The notes under the pieces were generated by a model. That model did no database searches, was not told where the DNA came from, and saw only the letters and a list, made by a program, of their open reading frames with translations. Source: Oscillospiraceae bacterium (GTDB taxonomy: Bacteria > Bacillota > Clostridia > Oscillospirales > Ruminococcaceae). From it: a DNA stretch of 34,888 nucleotides. Within the stretch, counting starts at the first letter, position 1; every line of letters begins with the position of its first letter. The stretch lies in NCBI GenBank assembly GCA_022787085.1, contig JALFVE010000046.1, positions 1 through 34,888 of the forward strand. The letters run 5' to 3'. Shown piece by piece: positions 1 through 7,222 of this stretch. The position numbers were made by a program, and so were the translations under genes.

Positions 1-56
1 GAAGCCGAAGCAACAGATTTACAGTCTGCCCCCTTTGGCCACTCGGGAACTCTTCC
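1..56 (-). tRNA. tRNA-Tyr (GTA), 3' end cut by window edge
   Basis: Read on the minus strand, the gene starts GGAAGAG at 56 and continues through a D-arm (TTCCCGAGTGGCCAAAGG) to an anticodon stem-loop with GTA (complement at 20-22). The sequence then enters the long variable arm typical of class II tRNA-Tyr. The T-arm and acceptor 3' strand lie outside the window. It is transcribed in the same direction as the tRNA-Thr just upstream, so the two are probably part of one tRNA cluster that continues beyond base 1. Confidence 0.93.
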
Positions 57-60
57 ATAA

Positions 61-136
61 TGGAGCTGGTGGACGGACTTGAACCCCCGACCTGCTGATT
101 ACAAATCAGCTGCTCTACCAACTGAGCTACACCAGC
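61..136 (-). tRNA. tRNA-Thr (TGT)
   Basis: This is a 76-nt cloverleaf on the minus strand. The acceptor GCTGGTG (136-130) pairs with CACCAGC (71-65), followed by discriminator T and an encoded CCA (63-61). The D-arm is GTAGCTCAGTTGGTAGAGC, the anticodon loop is TTTGTAA with anticodon TGT (complement at 101-103), and the T-arm contains GGTTCAAGTCC. Only 4 bases separate it from tRNA-Tyr, consistent with a shared precursor. Its promoter is not evident. Confidence 0.96.
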
Positions 137-277
137 TTGAGAACCTCATGCTCTCTCAAGCGACTATTAAAGTATATCATAGAGTGCGAAAAATGTCAAG
201 AGGTTTTGCGAGGTTTTACAATTTGTTAAAAAATATTGCTCCGAAAGGCTTGGCTGCGTTGTTATGAGAATTGCTAT

Positions 278-306
278 GAATACTTCGGCAGGCTTTTTCA
301 TACTAT
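278..306 (+). promoter_or_regulatory. SigE-like sporulation promoter for spoIIP
   Basis: GAATACT (278-284) and CATACTAT (299-306) are separated by 14 bases. This fits the Bacillus mother-cell sigma-E pattern (KMATATT, about 14 bases, CATACAAT) with one mismatch in each half. A vegetative -10 TATAAT overlaps at 304-309 but has no convincing -35 seventeen bases upstream. Assignment to sigma-E is inference from pattern plus the identity of the downstream gene. Confidence 0.55.
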
Positions 307-355
307 AATTATAAGGAATTGATAATAAAAAATACACTGCGGAGGACTTTTAATT

Positions 356-1645
356 ATGAAGAGCAATGAAAAATATCCCGCCGAGCTGCGGATATATCAT
401 GCGGAGCCGACGGGAGAGCAGCCTCGGGAAAAAAGAAAGCGTGGCGGCTCAGCACTGTTCTGTGCAGCGGGGATATTTCTTTTGGCGCTGTGGAGCTATC
501 CCGAGGAGATAGCATTTCCTGCGGCGGATGCCGTAAAAAAGGGTGCCTGTGAGCTGTCCCGCTTTTCGGCAGGGATCGAGGGGCTTACATGGGGCGATAT
601 GGGAGAGCTTTTTCATTCCGAAAACAATGAGACGGACATTATTCCGAATAATTCCCAAGTGACCGCCAATACTATTATAGATGCAAAAAGGATAAGCGAG
701 GAGGATGCGCTGATGCTTTCACGGGGGAGCAGACATATGCCCTCTTCCGTTAACGAGGAAACACTCGTTGAGGATTTCCTTCCCCCTCCCGAGGATATTG
801 CCGATCCATTGCCATATCCCGACAGCTTTTCGCCCACAGGGACCATAACGCCCCTGTCCTATGAAAAAGGCAGCGGTGATAATTACATTGATCTGCCCGA
901 AGGCGGTCAGCTCAGGAATGTAACAAAGCTGTCAAGTAATTTACTTTACAGTGAAGCGATTTTGCAGCCCGATTTTAAAATAAAGCTGAACGCTCCCGAG
1001 GATGAGCCACAGGTACTTATCATGCACACTCATACCACCGAAAGCTATCAGCCCGATGAAAGCACGGGCTATGACCCCGATTACATATGCCGTACCACCG
1101 ACAGCAGCAAGAACATGACAGCTGTGGGAGCGGCAATGGCAAATGTGTTTGAAAAGCGAGGTATCAGGACATATCATGATACCACCGTCCACGATTACCC
1201 CTCCTATAACGGCTCCTATGACAGAAGCAGGGAAACCGTCCGGGCACTGCTTGAAAAATACCCGTCCATCAAGGTAGTCCTTGACGTTCACAGGGACGCC
1301 ATTGAACGGGAAAGCGGCGAGATAATCGCTCCCACCGTAACCATAAATGGCAAAAGCTGCGCACAGGTCATGATGATATGCGGCTGCGACGACGGCACCA
1401 TGGGAATGCCAAACTGCATGAAAAATCTCCGCACCGCTTCACTTTTCGAGCAGAGCATGGAAAGCCGCTATAACGGGCTTACCCGTCCTGTGCTGTATGA
1501 TTACCGAAAATACAATCAAGACCTGACCACAGGCTCCCTGCTTATCGAAGTGGGAGGCCATGGAAACAGCCTTTCGGAGGCAATATATGCGGGAGAATTA
1601 TCTGCCGAGGGAATTGCGGACGGGCTTATCTCTCTTGGAGAATGA
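356..1645 (+). CDS. spoIIP: Stage II sporulation protein P (SpoIIP), engulfment peptidoglycan hydrolase
   Basis: The 429-residue protein has a basic cytoplasmic N-terminus, one membrane segment (about residues 31-48), a low-complexity linker, and a C-terminal SpoIIP domain from about residue 215 to the end. The family is a zinc amidase/endopeptidase that works with SpoIID and SpoIIM to thin septal peptidoglycan during engulfment. Candidate metal or catalytic residues are visible in HTHTTESY (His224, His226, Glu229), LDVHRD (His312) and LIEVGGHG (Glu398). The start is set by GGAGGA at 341-346. The upstream SigE-like promoter agrees with mother-cell expression. It implies a spore-forming lineage, though presence alone does not prove sporulation. 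Confidence 0.93.
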   Translation: MKSNEKYPAELRIYHAEPTGEQPREKRKRGGSALFCAAGIFLLALWSYPEEIAFPAADAVKKGACELSRFSAGIEGLTWGDMGELFHSENNETDIIPNNSQVTANTIIDAKRISEEDALMLSRGSRHMPSSVNEETLVEDFLPPPEDIADPLPYPDSFSPTGTITPLSYEKGSGDNYIDLPEGGQLRNVTKLSSNLLYSEAILQPDFKIKLNAPEDEPQVLIMHTHTTESYQPDESTGYDPDYICRTTDSSKNMTAVGAAMANVFEKRGIRTYHDTTVHDYPSYNGSYDRSRETVRALLEKYPSIKVVLDVHRDAIERESGEIIAPTVTINGKSCAQVMMICGCDDGTMGMPNCMKNLRTASLFEQSMESRYNGLTRPVLYDYRKYNQDLTTGSLLIEVGGHGNSLSEAIYAGELSAEGIADGLISLGE

Positions 1646-1666
1646 AACAGAAAGGATTTGTTAAAA

Positions 1667-1876
1667 TTGAAGCTGTGCCAAAATAAAAGGTTCATGTATC
1701 ATCTCAGCGTGATAAGTGTCTGCATAATTTCTGCCGCCGCAGTTATTGTAGGCTCAGCGGTGGTGACGGTAAACTGCCATAATGCCATGTACAGCGATAA
1801 AATGACCCTGTTTCACGTTTCCGCAGCCGGGGATACGATCATTATCACCGTTATGGACAAGGATTATTATCTGTAA
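1667..1876 (+). CDS. Small single-pass membrane protein, unknown function
   Basis: This is a ~69-residue protein with one hydrophobic segment (VISVCIISAAAVIVGSAVV) followed by a short polar tail that would lie outside the membrane. I recognise no family. A TTG at 1658 opens the frame, but AAAGGA (1651-1656) lies only one base before it. The next in-frame TTG at 1667 has about 10 bases of spacing and is preferred; the first ATG (1694) is a further option. It lies 21 bases behind spoIIP and ends at a hairpin, so it is probably co-transcribed with spoIIP and could have a sporulation role. Confidence 0.55.
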   Translation: MKLCQNKRFMYHLSVISVCIISAAAVIVGSAVVTVNCHNAMYSDKMTLFHVSAAGDTIIITVMDKDYYL

Positions 1877-1878
1877 AA

Positions 1879-1910
1879 AATGCCTGTCTGAGTCAGCTCG
1901 GACAGGCATT
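1879..1910. terminator. Hairpin terminator between convergent genes
   Basis: A 14-bp stem (AATGCCTGTC plus four inner pairs, one a wobble) closes on a four-base loop. Read on the minus strand it is followed by TTTTTT (complement of 1875-1880), a good intrinsic terminator for the GNAT gene, whose TAA stop (1909-1911) overlaps the stem. The plus-strand exit lacks a clean U-tract. Confidence 0.8.
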
Positions 1911-2685
1911 ATTCATTATTATTCACAGGCAGCCTCACCGAAGATACCTCGCACCATGCAGGGGTAAAGCCGCATTTCGCAGCAAGCCTTTGCGAAATGA
2001 TATTTCCGCTCCATGTGCCGTAATATGGAACATATCCCGCAGAAAGTAGCTCGCAGGCACAAGCGGAAACAAGAGCCGCACCCACGCCCATTCCCCGAAA
2101 CTGGGGAAGAACGTCAATGCCTATCTGAGCCATGGTGGGGCTGTCATTTGAAGCTCCCGCAATGCCCATGACGCTCCTGCCGTTATATGCGCAGACCGCA
2201 AGAACATCCCGCCTTGCGCCATCACAGCGGTATAAAAGTGCATTTGAAAAGCCCTCAAAGGAATAAAGCTCTCTGATCTCCTCCCCCTCAAAAACACGCA
2301 GGGAATAGCCCTCCGTCCGTACTCCAAACCTGTAGGGCGTTTTCGGGAGATAATACTGATTCATGAAGCCTATCTGACAGCCGTGGGGGAAAAGCTCCCT
2401 GTTAAGCGCCGAAAGGGCGGCGATCTCAAATATTTCCGTTCCGATCCTTTGCTCCGACAAAAGCTTTGCATAGGGGGCAATTGCTTTGTCTGCGGAAATG
2501 ACCGCACCCATGCCCATGACGGCAGCACGGAAAAATGGCGGTTCATCGGTAAAAAGCCGCCTGCCCTCAAGCTTTTTCGGAACGGTGACGGTATTTTCGT
2601 CCTTAAAAAAATCATCGGGGGAGCAATTCAGATCAAGAGAGAGCTGCTTTGCCGCCGCCAGCTCCAGATCGCTTCGGATTATCAT
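1909..2685 (-). CDS. GNAT-family N-acetyltransferase
   Basis: This is a 258-residue cytosolic protein. The C-terminal third holds the GNAT acetyl-CoA site: a strand IGIDVLPQFRGMGVGAALV containing the pyrophosphate-binding R-G-x-G-x-G/A type loop, then an AGYVPYYGTWSGNIISQRLA segment and KCGF. The N-terminal ~140 residues are less typical, so the substrate cannot be named. An in-frame TTG at 2706 would extend the protein by seven residues, but AAGGGG lies between it and the ATG at 2685 with good spacing, so the ATG is chosen. It sits downstream of the chemoreceptor on the same strand but behind that gene's terminator, so it is probably transcribed on its own. Confidence 0.8.
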   Translation of the reverse strand: MIIRSDLELAAAKQLSLDLNCSPDDFFKDENTVTVPKKLEGRRLFTDEPPFFRAAVMGMGAVISADKAIAPYAKLLSEQRIGTEIFEIAALSALNRELFPHGCQIGFMNQYYLPKTPYRFGVRTEGYSLRVFEGEEIRELYSFEGFSNALLYRCDGARRDVLAVCAYNGRSVMGIAGASNDSPTMAQIGIDVLPQFRGMGVGAALVSACACELLSAGYVPYYGTWSGNIISQRLAAKCGFTPAWCEVSSVRLPVNNNE

Positions 2686-2712
2686 TTCTGCACACCCCTT
2701 TTTCAAAATAAA

Positions 2713-2734
2713 GGGCAGGAATGGCTTCCTGCCC
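2713..2734 (-). terminator. Intrinsic terminator of the chemoreceptor gene
   Basis: A perfect 9-bp stem, GGGCAGGAA / TTCCTGCCC, with a 4-base loop lies 15 bases past the chemoreceptor stop. On the minus strand it is followed by TTTATTTTG. Confidence 0.8.
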
Positions 2735-2748
2735 CGAATATACTATAA

Positions 2749-4749
2749 TTAAAGTCTGAACTTGGAAATAAGACCGCTGAGCATGGACGCCTGACCGCTC
2801 AGCTCCTCGCTGGAGGCTGCGCCCGACTGAGCCGATTCCGCAGTGGTGCTGACCACATCGGAAATTGCGTTTATTCCGTGGGAAATGCTCGTCATAAACT
2901 CGCTCTGCTCCCTTGTAGCCTTGGAAATCAGACCGATATTCTCATCCACACGGGCAGTATCGGCAACTGCGTGGGAAAGCGCCTTTGCAGTTGAATCCGC
3001 AAGCTCCGCTCCTGCGGCAATGGCTTCGGTGGTGCGGTTGATAAGGCTGGATGTGCGGTTTGCGGCTTCGGCGGATTTTCCCGCAAGGTTTCTCACCTCA
3101 TCGGCAACGACTGTGAAGCCCTTGCCCGCAGCGCCCGCTCTTGCAGCCTCAACGGAGGCATTGAGCGCAAGGATGTTCGTCTGGAATGCTATATCGTCAA
3201 TGGTCTTGACGATCTTTGCAGTCTCGGCGCTCATTTCGGAGATCTCGTTCATAGCCTCAAGAAGCTTGTTCATCTCGCTGCTGCTGACCTGAAGCTTATC
3301 CATAGCGCCCTCTGCCAGCTGACGTGCTTCACGGGCATTTTTATCGCTTTCGTTTACCTTTTCGATGATAACGGACATATCATCATTGAGCTTTTTCAGA
3401 TTTTCGGTCTGACTGTAAACGCCCTCCGCAAGACGTGTGGAGGAAGCAGCAACATTTGCCGCACCATGATCTACCTGTCCCGAAGCGATCTCGATATTAT
3501 TAAGAGTATTTCGCATTGAACGGATAATATTCATCATAGCATCCTTGATGGGAGCGTAATCTCCGATATATTCCTCGGTGACATTTACGGTGAAATCGCC
3601 CTTGGCAAGGCGGTCAAGCTTCTGTGAGATATCGGAAATATATCGGCGGGTGGTATCGGTGCAGCGGGCGAAATTGGCACAGAGAATACCTATATCATCG
3701 TCGGAGCTGTAATCAAAGCTTGCGGAAAGGTCTCCCGCAGCGATATCCGCAGCGACCTCGTTTATCTTCTTGAGAGGCTTGAGGCGAGCCTTGATGACCT
3801 GAGTTACAAATGCAACTCCCGCCGCCAGGAACACGATGGTGAGAACCACATAGATGACAGCAAGACCGTTCAGAGCGCCGTCAATATCGTTTACGGGGCA
3901 GATATAGCCCAAGGTCCAGCCTGCTGCGGAAAGCTTATTAAAGATGAAATATCTGGTCTTTCCGTCAAAGTCCTTGTTCTTATTCAGATAAACACCCTCG
4001 GCGGTTTCCGAAAGTGCCTTTGAATAATCTCCCCCTGCCTCTTCCACAGAGGTGGTGACAGCATTGCCGCCCTCAACTCTGGGGCTGATGTCGGGAGACT
4101 GATGGAGAAGAATATTTCCCTCTCCGTCAATGAGAACGGGATATCCGTTGGCGGTGAGCTTCATGCCGCCTGCCAGCTCCATTATGTAATCGAGGGTGAT
4201 ATCGCAGCCGAAAACGCCTGCCAGCCTGCCGTTTTCGTAAATGGGAGAGGCAACGGTAATGACCATTGCACCTGTGGCAGTATCTATGTATGGCGAGGTA
4301 AAAATGGGTGAATTTGCGGAAACGGCGTCCTTATACCAGCCTCTTGTGGTAGGGTCGAAGCCTTCGGGAAGAGTGGAGGTGTCGGTAACAGCCATGTAAA
4401 GCGCAGTGTCCTCATATGCGGTATAGCAGTCGAGGAGAGAGGAATTAAGGGTCATGGCAGAATCGAGAAAGGCATCGTTGTTCTTTCTGTTTCCCGAAGC
4501 GGCAACCAGATTTCCCGCAGCGTTTGCCTGAGAACTGCAGAAGGCAGCCTGCTCGGAAATCCATGCGTTTATCTTTTCGCTGTAAACGGATATTGCCTGC
4601 TCTGCAGAGTTCTGCACCCCGCTTTTGACCTTTGAATAGGAGGCTGCAAAGCCGATGACGGAGAGAAGAGACAGTGTGATGGCAATTGTTACCGCCATGG
4701 AGATGATCATTGACCTGATAAGTCCGACAGATTTTTTTGAGCTGTTCAT
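2749..4749 (-). CDS. Methyl-accepting chemotaxis protein with extracellular Cache-type sensor
   Basis: The 666-residue receptor has TM1 (about residues 13-35), a ~260-residue extracellular region with dCache-like features ([30 protein letters not shown]), TM2 (about 300-322), HAMP, and a long cytoplasmic signalling domain. The CheA/CheW-binding hairpin tip is plain around residues 516-563 ([20 protein letters not shown], then [15 protein letters not shown]). There is no C-terminal CheR-tethering pentapeptide. The frame opens at 4833, but that codon lies inside the -35 box. The ATG at 4749 follows AAAGGA with proper spacing and is preferred. No che or flagellar genes are nearby, so this is an orphan receptor. 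The ligand is unknown; amino acids are common for this sensor class. Confidence 0.94.
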   Translation of the reverse strand: MNSSKKSVGLIRSMIISMAVTIAITLSLLSVIGFAASYSKVKSGVQNSAEQAISVYSEKINAWISEQAAFCSSQANAAGNLVAASGNRKNNDAFLDSAMTLNSSLLDCYTAYEDTALYMAVTDTSTLPEGFDPTTRGWYKDAVSANSPIFTSPYIDTATGAMVITVASPIYENGRLAGVFGCDITLDYIMELAGGMKLTANGYPVLIDGEGNILLHQSPDISPRVEGGNAVTTSVEEAGGDYSKALSETAEGVYLNKNKDFDGKTRYFIFNKLSAAGWTLGYICPVNDIDGALNGLAVIYVVLTIVFLAAGVAFVTQVIKARLKPLKKINEVAADIAAGDLSASFDYSSDDDIGILCANFARCTDTTRRYISDISQKLDRLAKGDFTVNVTEEYIGDYAPIKDAMMNIIRSMRNTLNNIEIASGQVDHGAANVAASSTRLAEGVYSQTENLKKLNDDMSVIIEKVNESDKNAREARQLAEGAMDKLQVSSSEMNKLLEAMNEISEMSAETAKIVKTIDDIAFQTNILALNASVEAARAGAAGKGFTVVADEVRNLAGKSAEAANRTSSLINRTTEAIAAGAELADSTAKALSHAVADTARVDENIGLISKATREQSEFMTSISHGINAISDVVSTTAESAQSGAASSEELSGQASMLSGLISKFRL

Positions 4750-4804
4750 ATTTATCATTCCTTTAAAAATTATGTATATAAAACCAGGATAAATATCTTC
4801 GTTT

Positions 4805-4833
4805 ATTATAACATATCTTACATTAAATTTCAA
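4805..4833 (-). promoter_or_regulatory. SigA-type promoter of the chemoreceptor gene
   Basis: On the minus strand TTGAAA (4833-4828), 17 bases, TATAAT (4810-4805). Transcription would start near 4798, giving a leader of about 50 bases before the ATG at 4749. Confidence 0.85.
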
Positions 4834-5074
4834 CGTTTTTTTTAAATTAATGGGGAAGATATCCGAAAAAAGTCATGTAATCGTTACAATGCGCTATAAT
4901 ACGGCGGTTATGGGTAATTTGCCTCATGTAAAATTACACAAAGAAAATATGAAAAATGCGTGAAATCCGACAGAGAGCAACAAAAATATCAACAAAAACT
5001 ATTGTGAAATGATAAAAATAAATATGCAAAATGCCGAAACGCCTGTTGAAAACGACGGAAATAACAAAAAAAGG

Positions 5075-5102
5075 TTGATTTTTTTGCTCATTGAGTTATA
5101 AT
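5075..5102 (+). promoter_or_regulatory. Upstream promoter candidate of the M23 gene
   Basis: TTGATT (5075-5080), 16 bases, TATAAT (5097-5102). Its start site would fall next to the WalR-type repeat, giving a leader of roughly 230 bases before the M23 start. Confidence 0.55.
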
Positions 5103-5112
5103 TATTACAAAG

Positions 5113-5129
5113 TGTAACCGCTTTGTAAC
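5113..5129 (+). promoter_or_regulatory. WalR (YycF)-type box, TGTAAC-N5-TGTAAC
   Basis: Two exact TGTAAC half-sites at 5113-5118 and 5124-5129 are separated by five bases. They match the published WalR consensus TGTWAH-N5-TGTWAH. A third, degenerate half-site (TGTCCC, 5135-5140) keeps the 11-base phase. The box lies about 10 bases downstream of the -10 at 5097-5102 and about 150 bases upstream of the proximal promoter. WalRK controls cell-wall hydrolases in Firmicutes, and the next gene is one. No walR gene is in the window. Confidence 0.6.
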
Positions 5130-5275
5130 CATTTTGTCCCCGTTCCGATATAGAGCGCATGAAGCTCGGTTATACGGATCAAATGAAGAAAAAGAGATAC
5201 GGGACAAATGCACGAAAATTTTCCGCTTTGCTGTCTGCATTTTTGTACGCCCCGCCGAACAGGCTTGATGGGCTA

Positions 5276-5304
5276 TTGATTTCTTGCGGAAAATATGGTA
5301 TAAT
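5276..5304 (+). promoter_or_regulatory. SigA-type promoter of the M23 peptidase gene
   Basis: TTGATT (5276-5281), 17 bases, TATAAT (5299-5304). The start site falls near 5311, about 27 bases before the ATG. Confidence 0.85.
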
Positions 5305-5337
5305 TAACGCTGCATTTTTTTGGAAAGGAGATGCCTT

Positions 5338-7125
5338 ATGGCAGATAAGCGGAATATAACGGCTTCGTTTATCGAAAATGTGGGTGCGCAGGTCTGCGAA
5401 AGCGCCCTCCTTACGGTAAGCACGGTCGGCAAGGTCATCGGTTCTGCCGTTTCGGCTGTCAGACGATGCTCCGCTCCTGCGGGACAAGACGCAGTAACGT
5501 TTTTCAAAGGGCTGGCAAAGGGTCCTGTAAGCTTAATAAAAACCAAAATGGAAAATGCCGCTGAGGTATGCTCCCGTTTTAAAAGAAGAACAAAAATATT
5601 CGGCGTCCGCAAGGCTGCCGTTATGCAGTGGAGAGAGCACAGGCTGTCTGTCAGAAGAAAGGGAAGCAAGGTCGCTTCCGTTGTTGACATCCTCTTCCCC
5701 GCAGCTTCAGTATGCTTCCTCGTTTACTGCGTAAATTCCGTTATGTCCACGGATTACGGAGTTGCCGTTGAGTATGACGGCGCTCAGGTGGGCGTTGTAA
5801 GCGGCGAGGAGGTGCTGGGCGAGGCTCAGTGCGTGGTTGCCGACAGGGTGAAGTATTATGACATTGAGGGCGATTATTACGTTACCGCAGCTCTTGCAAT
5901 AACTCCCCTTACCTCCAATGATAATGTAATAGACGAGGCTGCCCTTGCAGAGAATATGGAGGGCAGGATCTCCGAGAAATACGATGAAAAGGAGATTATC
6001 CCCGAGGAAGTCCCCGAGGAGGAGACTCCCGAATTTGATAACGGCAGGATAAAGGCATACGCCGTAAGAGTTGACGGCGAGCTTATCGGAGCCGTTGAGA
6101 GCTATGAGGAGATCGAATCCGTCCTTGAAGGCATTAAAAAGCCCTATGATTCGGGCGAATATCAGGAAATATGCTTCGACAAGGATATTGAATACGACCT
6201 TGAGGAATATGTGGACGAGGCTCAGATAGTTTCCGAGAAGAATATCCTCGATACCCTTACAGGCGTGGAATCTGCTCCCGAATATTACGAGGTGCAGCCC
6301 GGCGACAATCTCTGGAATATCGCAGAGGAAAAGGGAATGACCCTTGAGGAGCTGAGCGGCTGCTACGCTACATATAACGGTCAGGTCATTGATGATCTTG
6401 AGCACAGCGTACTCAGAGTGGGAACTCTTATCCAGATAGAATCCGAGGTGCCTTACCTTCAGGTCGAGTGCAAGAAGGAGGTCACCTTCCGCAAGGATAT
6501 CCCCTATGAGACTATCACCATTGAGGACGCATCCCTTCCCGCAGGCAAGATCGTGATAGATACAGAGGGCAAAAACGGCGAGCAGCGTTCAAGGGCACTT
6601 GTGACCTACAGAGAGGGCACTGCCGTAAGAAAGCGCACTCTCGAGACTATGACCGTTGAAGAGCCCGTTTCCGAGATAATCCGCATGGGTGTGGGAACAG
6701 GCGAGGGAACCATCAATTACAGCGCACCCGAGTTTATCACCGAGGGCGGAACGGGAGATTACTTCTGGCCCGTTGACGGAGGCTATATTTCCGCACATCA
6801 GGGCGACGGACGAGGTCATAAGGGAATCGACATCGCAGCTCCCTTCGGAACTCCCATCTATGCTGCCGAGGCAGGAACTGTCATCGACGCAGGCACAGGC
6901 TATAACGGAGGCTACGGAAACTGCATTCTCATTCAGCATGATGACGGCAATGTAACGGTCTATGCTCATCAGGCAGAGCTTGCCGCCGCTTACGGAGATG
7001 TGGTTGAAAAGGGTCAGCTTATCGGATATGTGGGAAGCACAGGCGATTCCAACGGAAATCACCTTCACTTCGAGGTCCGTAATGACGGTAAATATTACGA
7101 TCCCGAGCTTTATGTGAGTCAGTGA
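5338..7125 (+). CDS. Membrane-anchored M23 peptidoglycan endopeptidase with LysM and G5 domains
   Basis: This 595-residue protein is predicted to hydrolyse peptidoglycan cross-links outside the cell. In order: a basic ~113-residue cytoplasmic region; one membrane segment (about 114-136); a ~170-residue acidic extracellular region; LysM (about 316-368, YYEVQPGDNLWNIAEEKGMT); G5 (about 371-452); and a C-terminal M23/LytM domain. The zinc and catalytic residues are intact: HKGID (His494, Asp498), VYAH (His544) and NHLHFE (His575, His577). The track start at 5320 is a TTG inside the ribosome site; GGAAAGGAG (5322-5330) points to ATG 5338. The long cytoplasmic segment ahead of the membrane anchor is unusual. 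A WalR-type box and two promoters lie upstream and a terminator downstream, so it is monocistronic. Confidence 0.93.
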   Translation: MADKRNITASFIENVGAQVCESALLTVSTVGKVIGSAVSAVRRCSAPAGQDAVTFFKGLAKGPVSLIKTKMENAAEVCSRFKRRTKIFGVRKAAVMQWREHRLSVRRKGSKVASVVDILFPAASVCFLVYCVNSVMSTDYGVAVEYDGAQVGVVSGEEVLGEAQCVVADRVKYYDIEGDYYVTAALAITPLTSNDNVIDEAALAENMEGRISEKYDEKEIIPEEVPEEETPEFDNGRIKAYAVRVDGELIGAVESYEEIESVLEGIKKPYDSGEYQEICFDKDIEYDLEEYVDEAQIVSEKNILDTLTGVESAPEYYEVQPGDNLWNIAEEKGMTLEELSGCYATYNGQVIDDLEHSVLRVGTLIQIESEVPYLQVECKKEVTFRKDIPYETITIEDASLPAGKIVIDTEGKNGEQRSRALVTYREGTAVRKRTLETMTVEEPVSEIIRMGVGTGEGTINYSAPEFITEGGTGDYFWPVDGGYISAHQGDGRGHKGIDIAAPFGTPIYAAEAGTVIDAGTGYNGGYGNCILIQHDDGNVTVYAHQAELAAAYGDVVEKGQLIGYVGSTGDSNGNHLHFEVRNDGKYYDPELYVSQ

Positions 7126-7150
7126 TTCAGAAATTCGGTATAATTACAGC

Positions 7151-7187
7151 GGCAGACGATCATTTTTCCGATCGTCTGCCCTTTTGC
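7151..7187 (+). terminator. Intrinsic terminator after the M23 gene
   Basis: A perfect 11-bp stem, GGCAGACGATC (7151-7161) with GATCGTCTGCC (7170-7180), has an 8-base loop and is followed by CTTTTGC. Confidence 0.85.
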
Positions 7188-7222
7188 TGTTATTTATAAA
7201 AAAATAATTTGGGGTGGATAAT

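Larger units (their letters stand above)
4834..5337. other. ~500 bp regulatory gap between divergent genes
   Basis: This AT-rich stretch has no convincing gene. It holds two short palindromes built on TGTAA (TGTAA-TCG-TTACA at 4876-4888 and TGTAAAATTACA at 4927-4938), a promoter-like pair at 5075-5102, a WalR-type box at 5113-5129, a possible hairpin at 5145-5177, and the M23 promoter at 5276-5304. Two short ORFs here (5009-5101 and 5159-5359) lack ribosome binding sites. Confidence 0.6.

Noticed and set aside
79-267. 62-codon plus-strand ORF at the left edge
   Set aside because: It begins inside the complement of tRNA-Thr and has no ribosome site.
5009-5101. 30-codon ORF in the chemoreceptor-M23 gap
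   Set aside because: No Shine-Dalgarno before the ATG, and it overlaps promoter elements.
5103-5337. c-di-AMP (ydaO-type) riboswitch ahead of the LysM/M23 gene
   Set aside because: Such genes often carry it, but the conserved blocks of that riboswitch are not present; only a small hairpin at 5145-5177 was seen.
5159-5359. 66-codon ORF ahead of the M23 gene
   Set aside because: No ribosome site; it runs through the M23 promoter and its start.
5707-6405. 232-codon minus-strand ORF
   Set aside because: It is antisense to the M23 gene; its hydrophobic character comes from complementing acidic codons.
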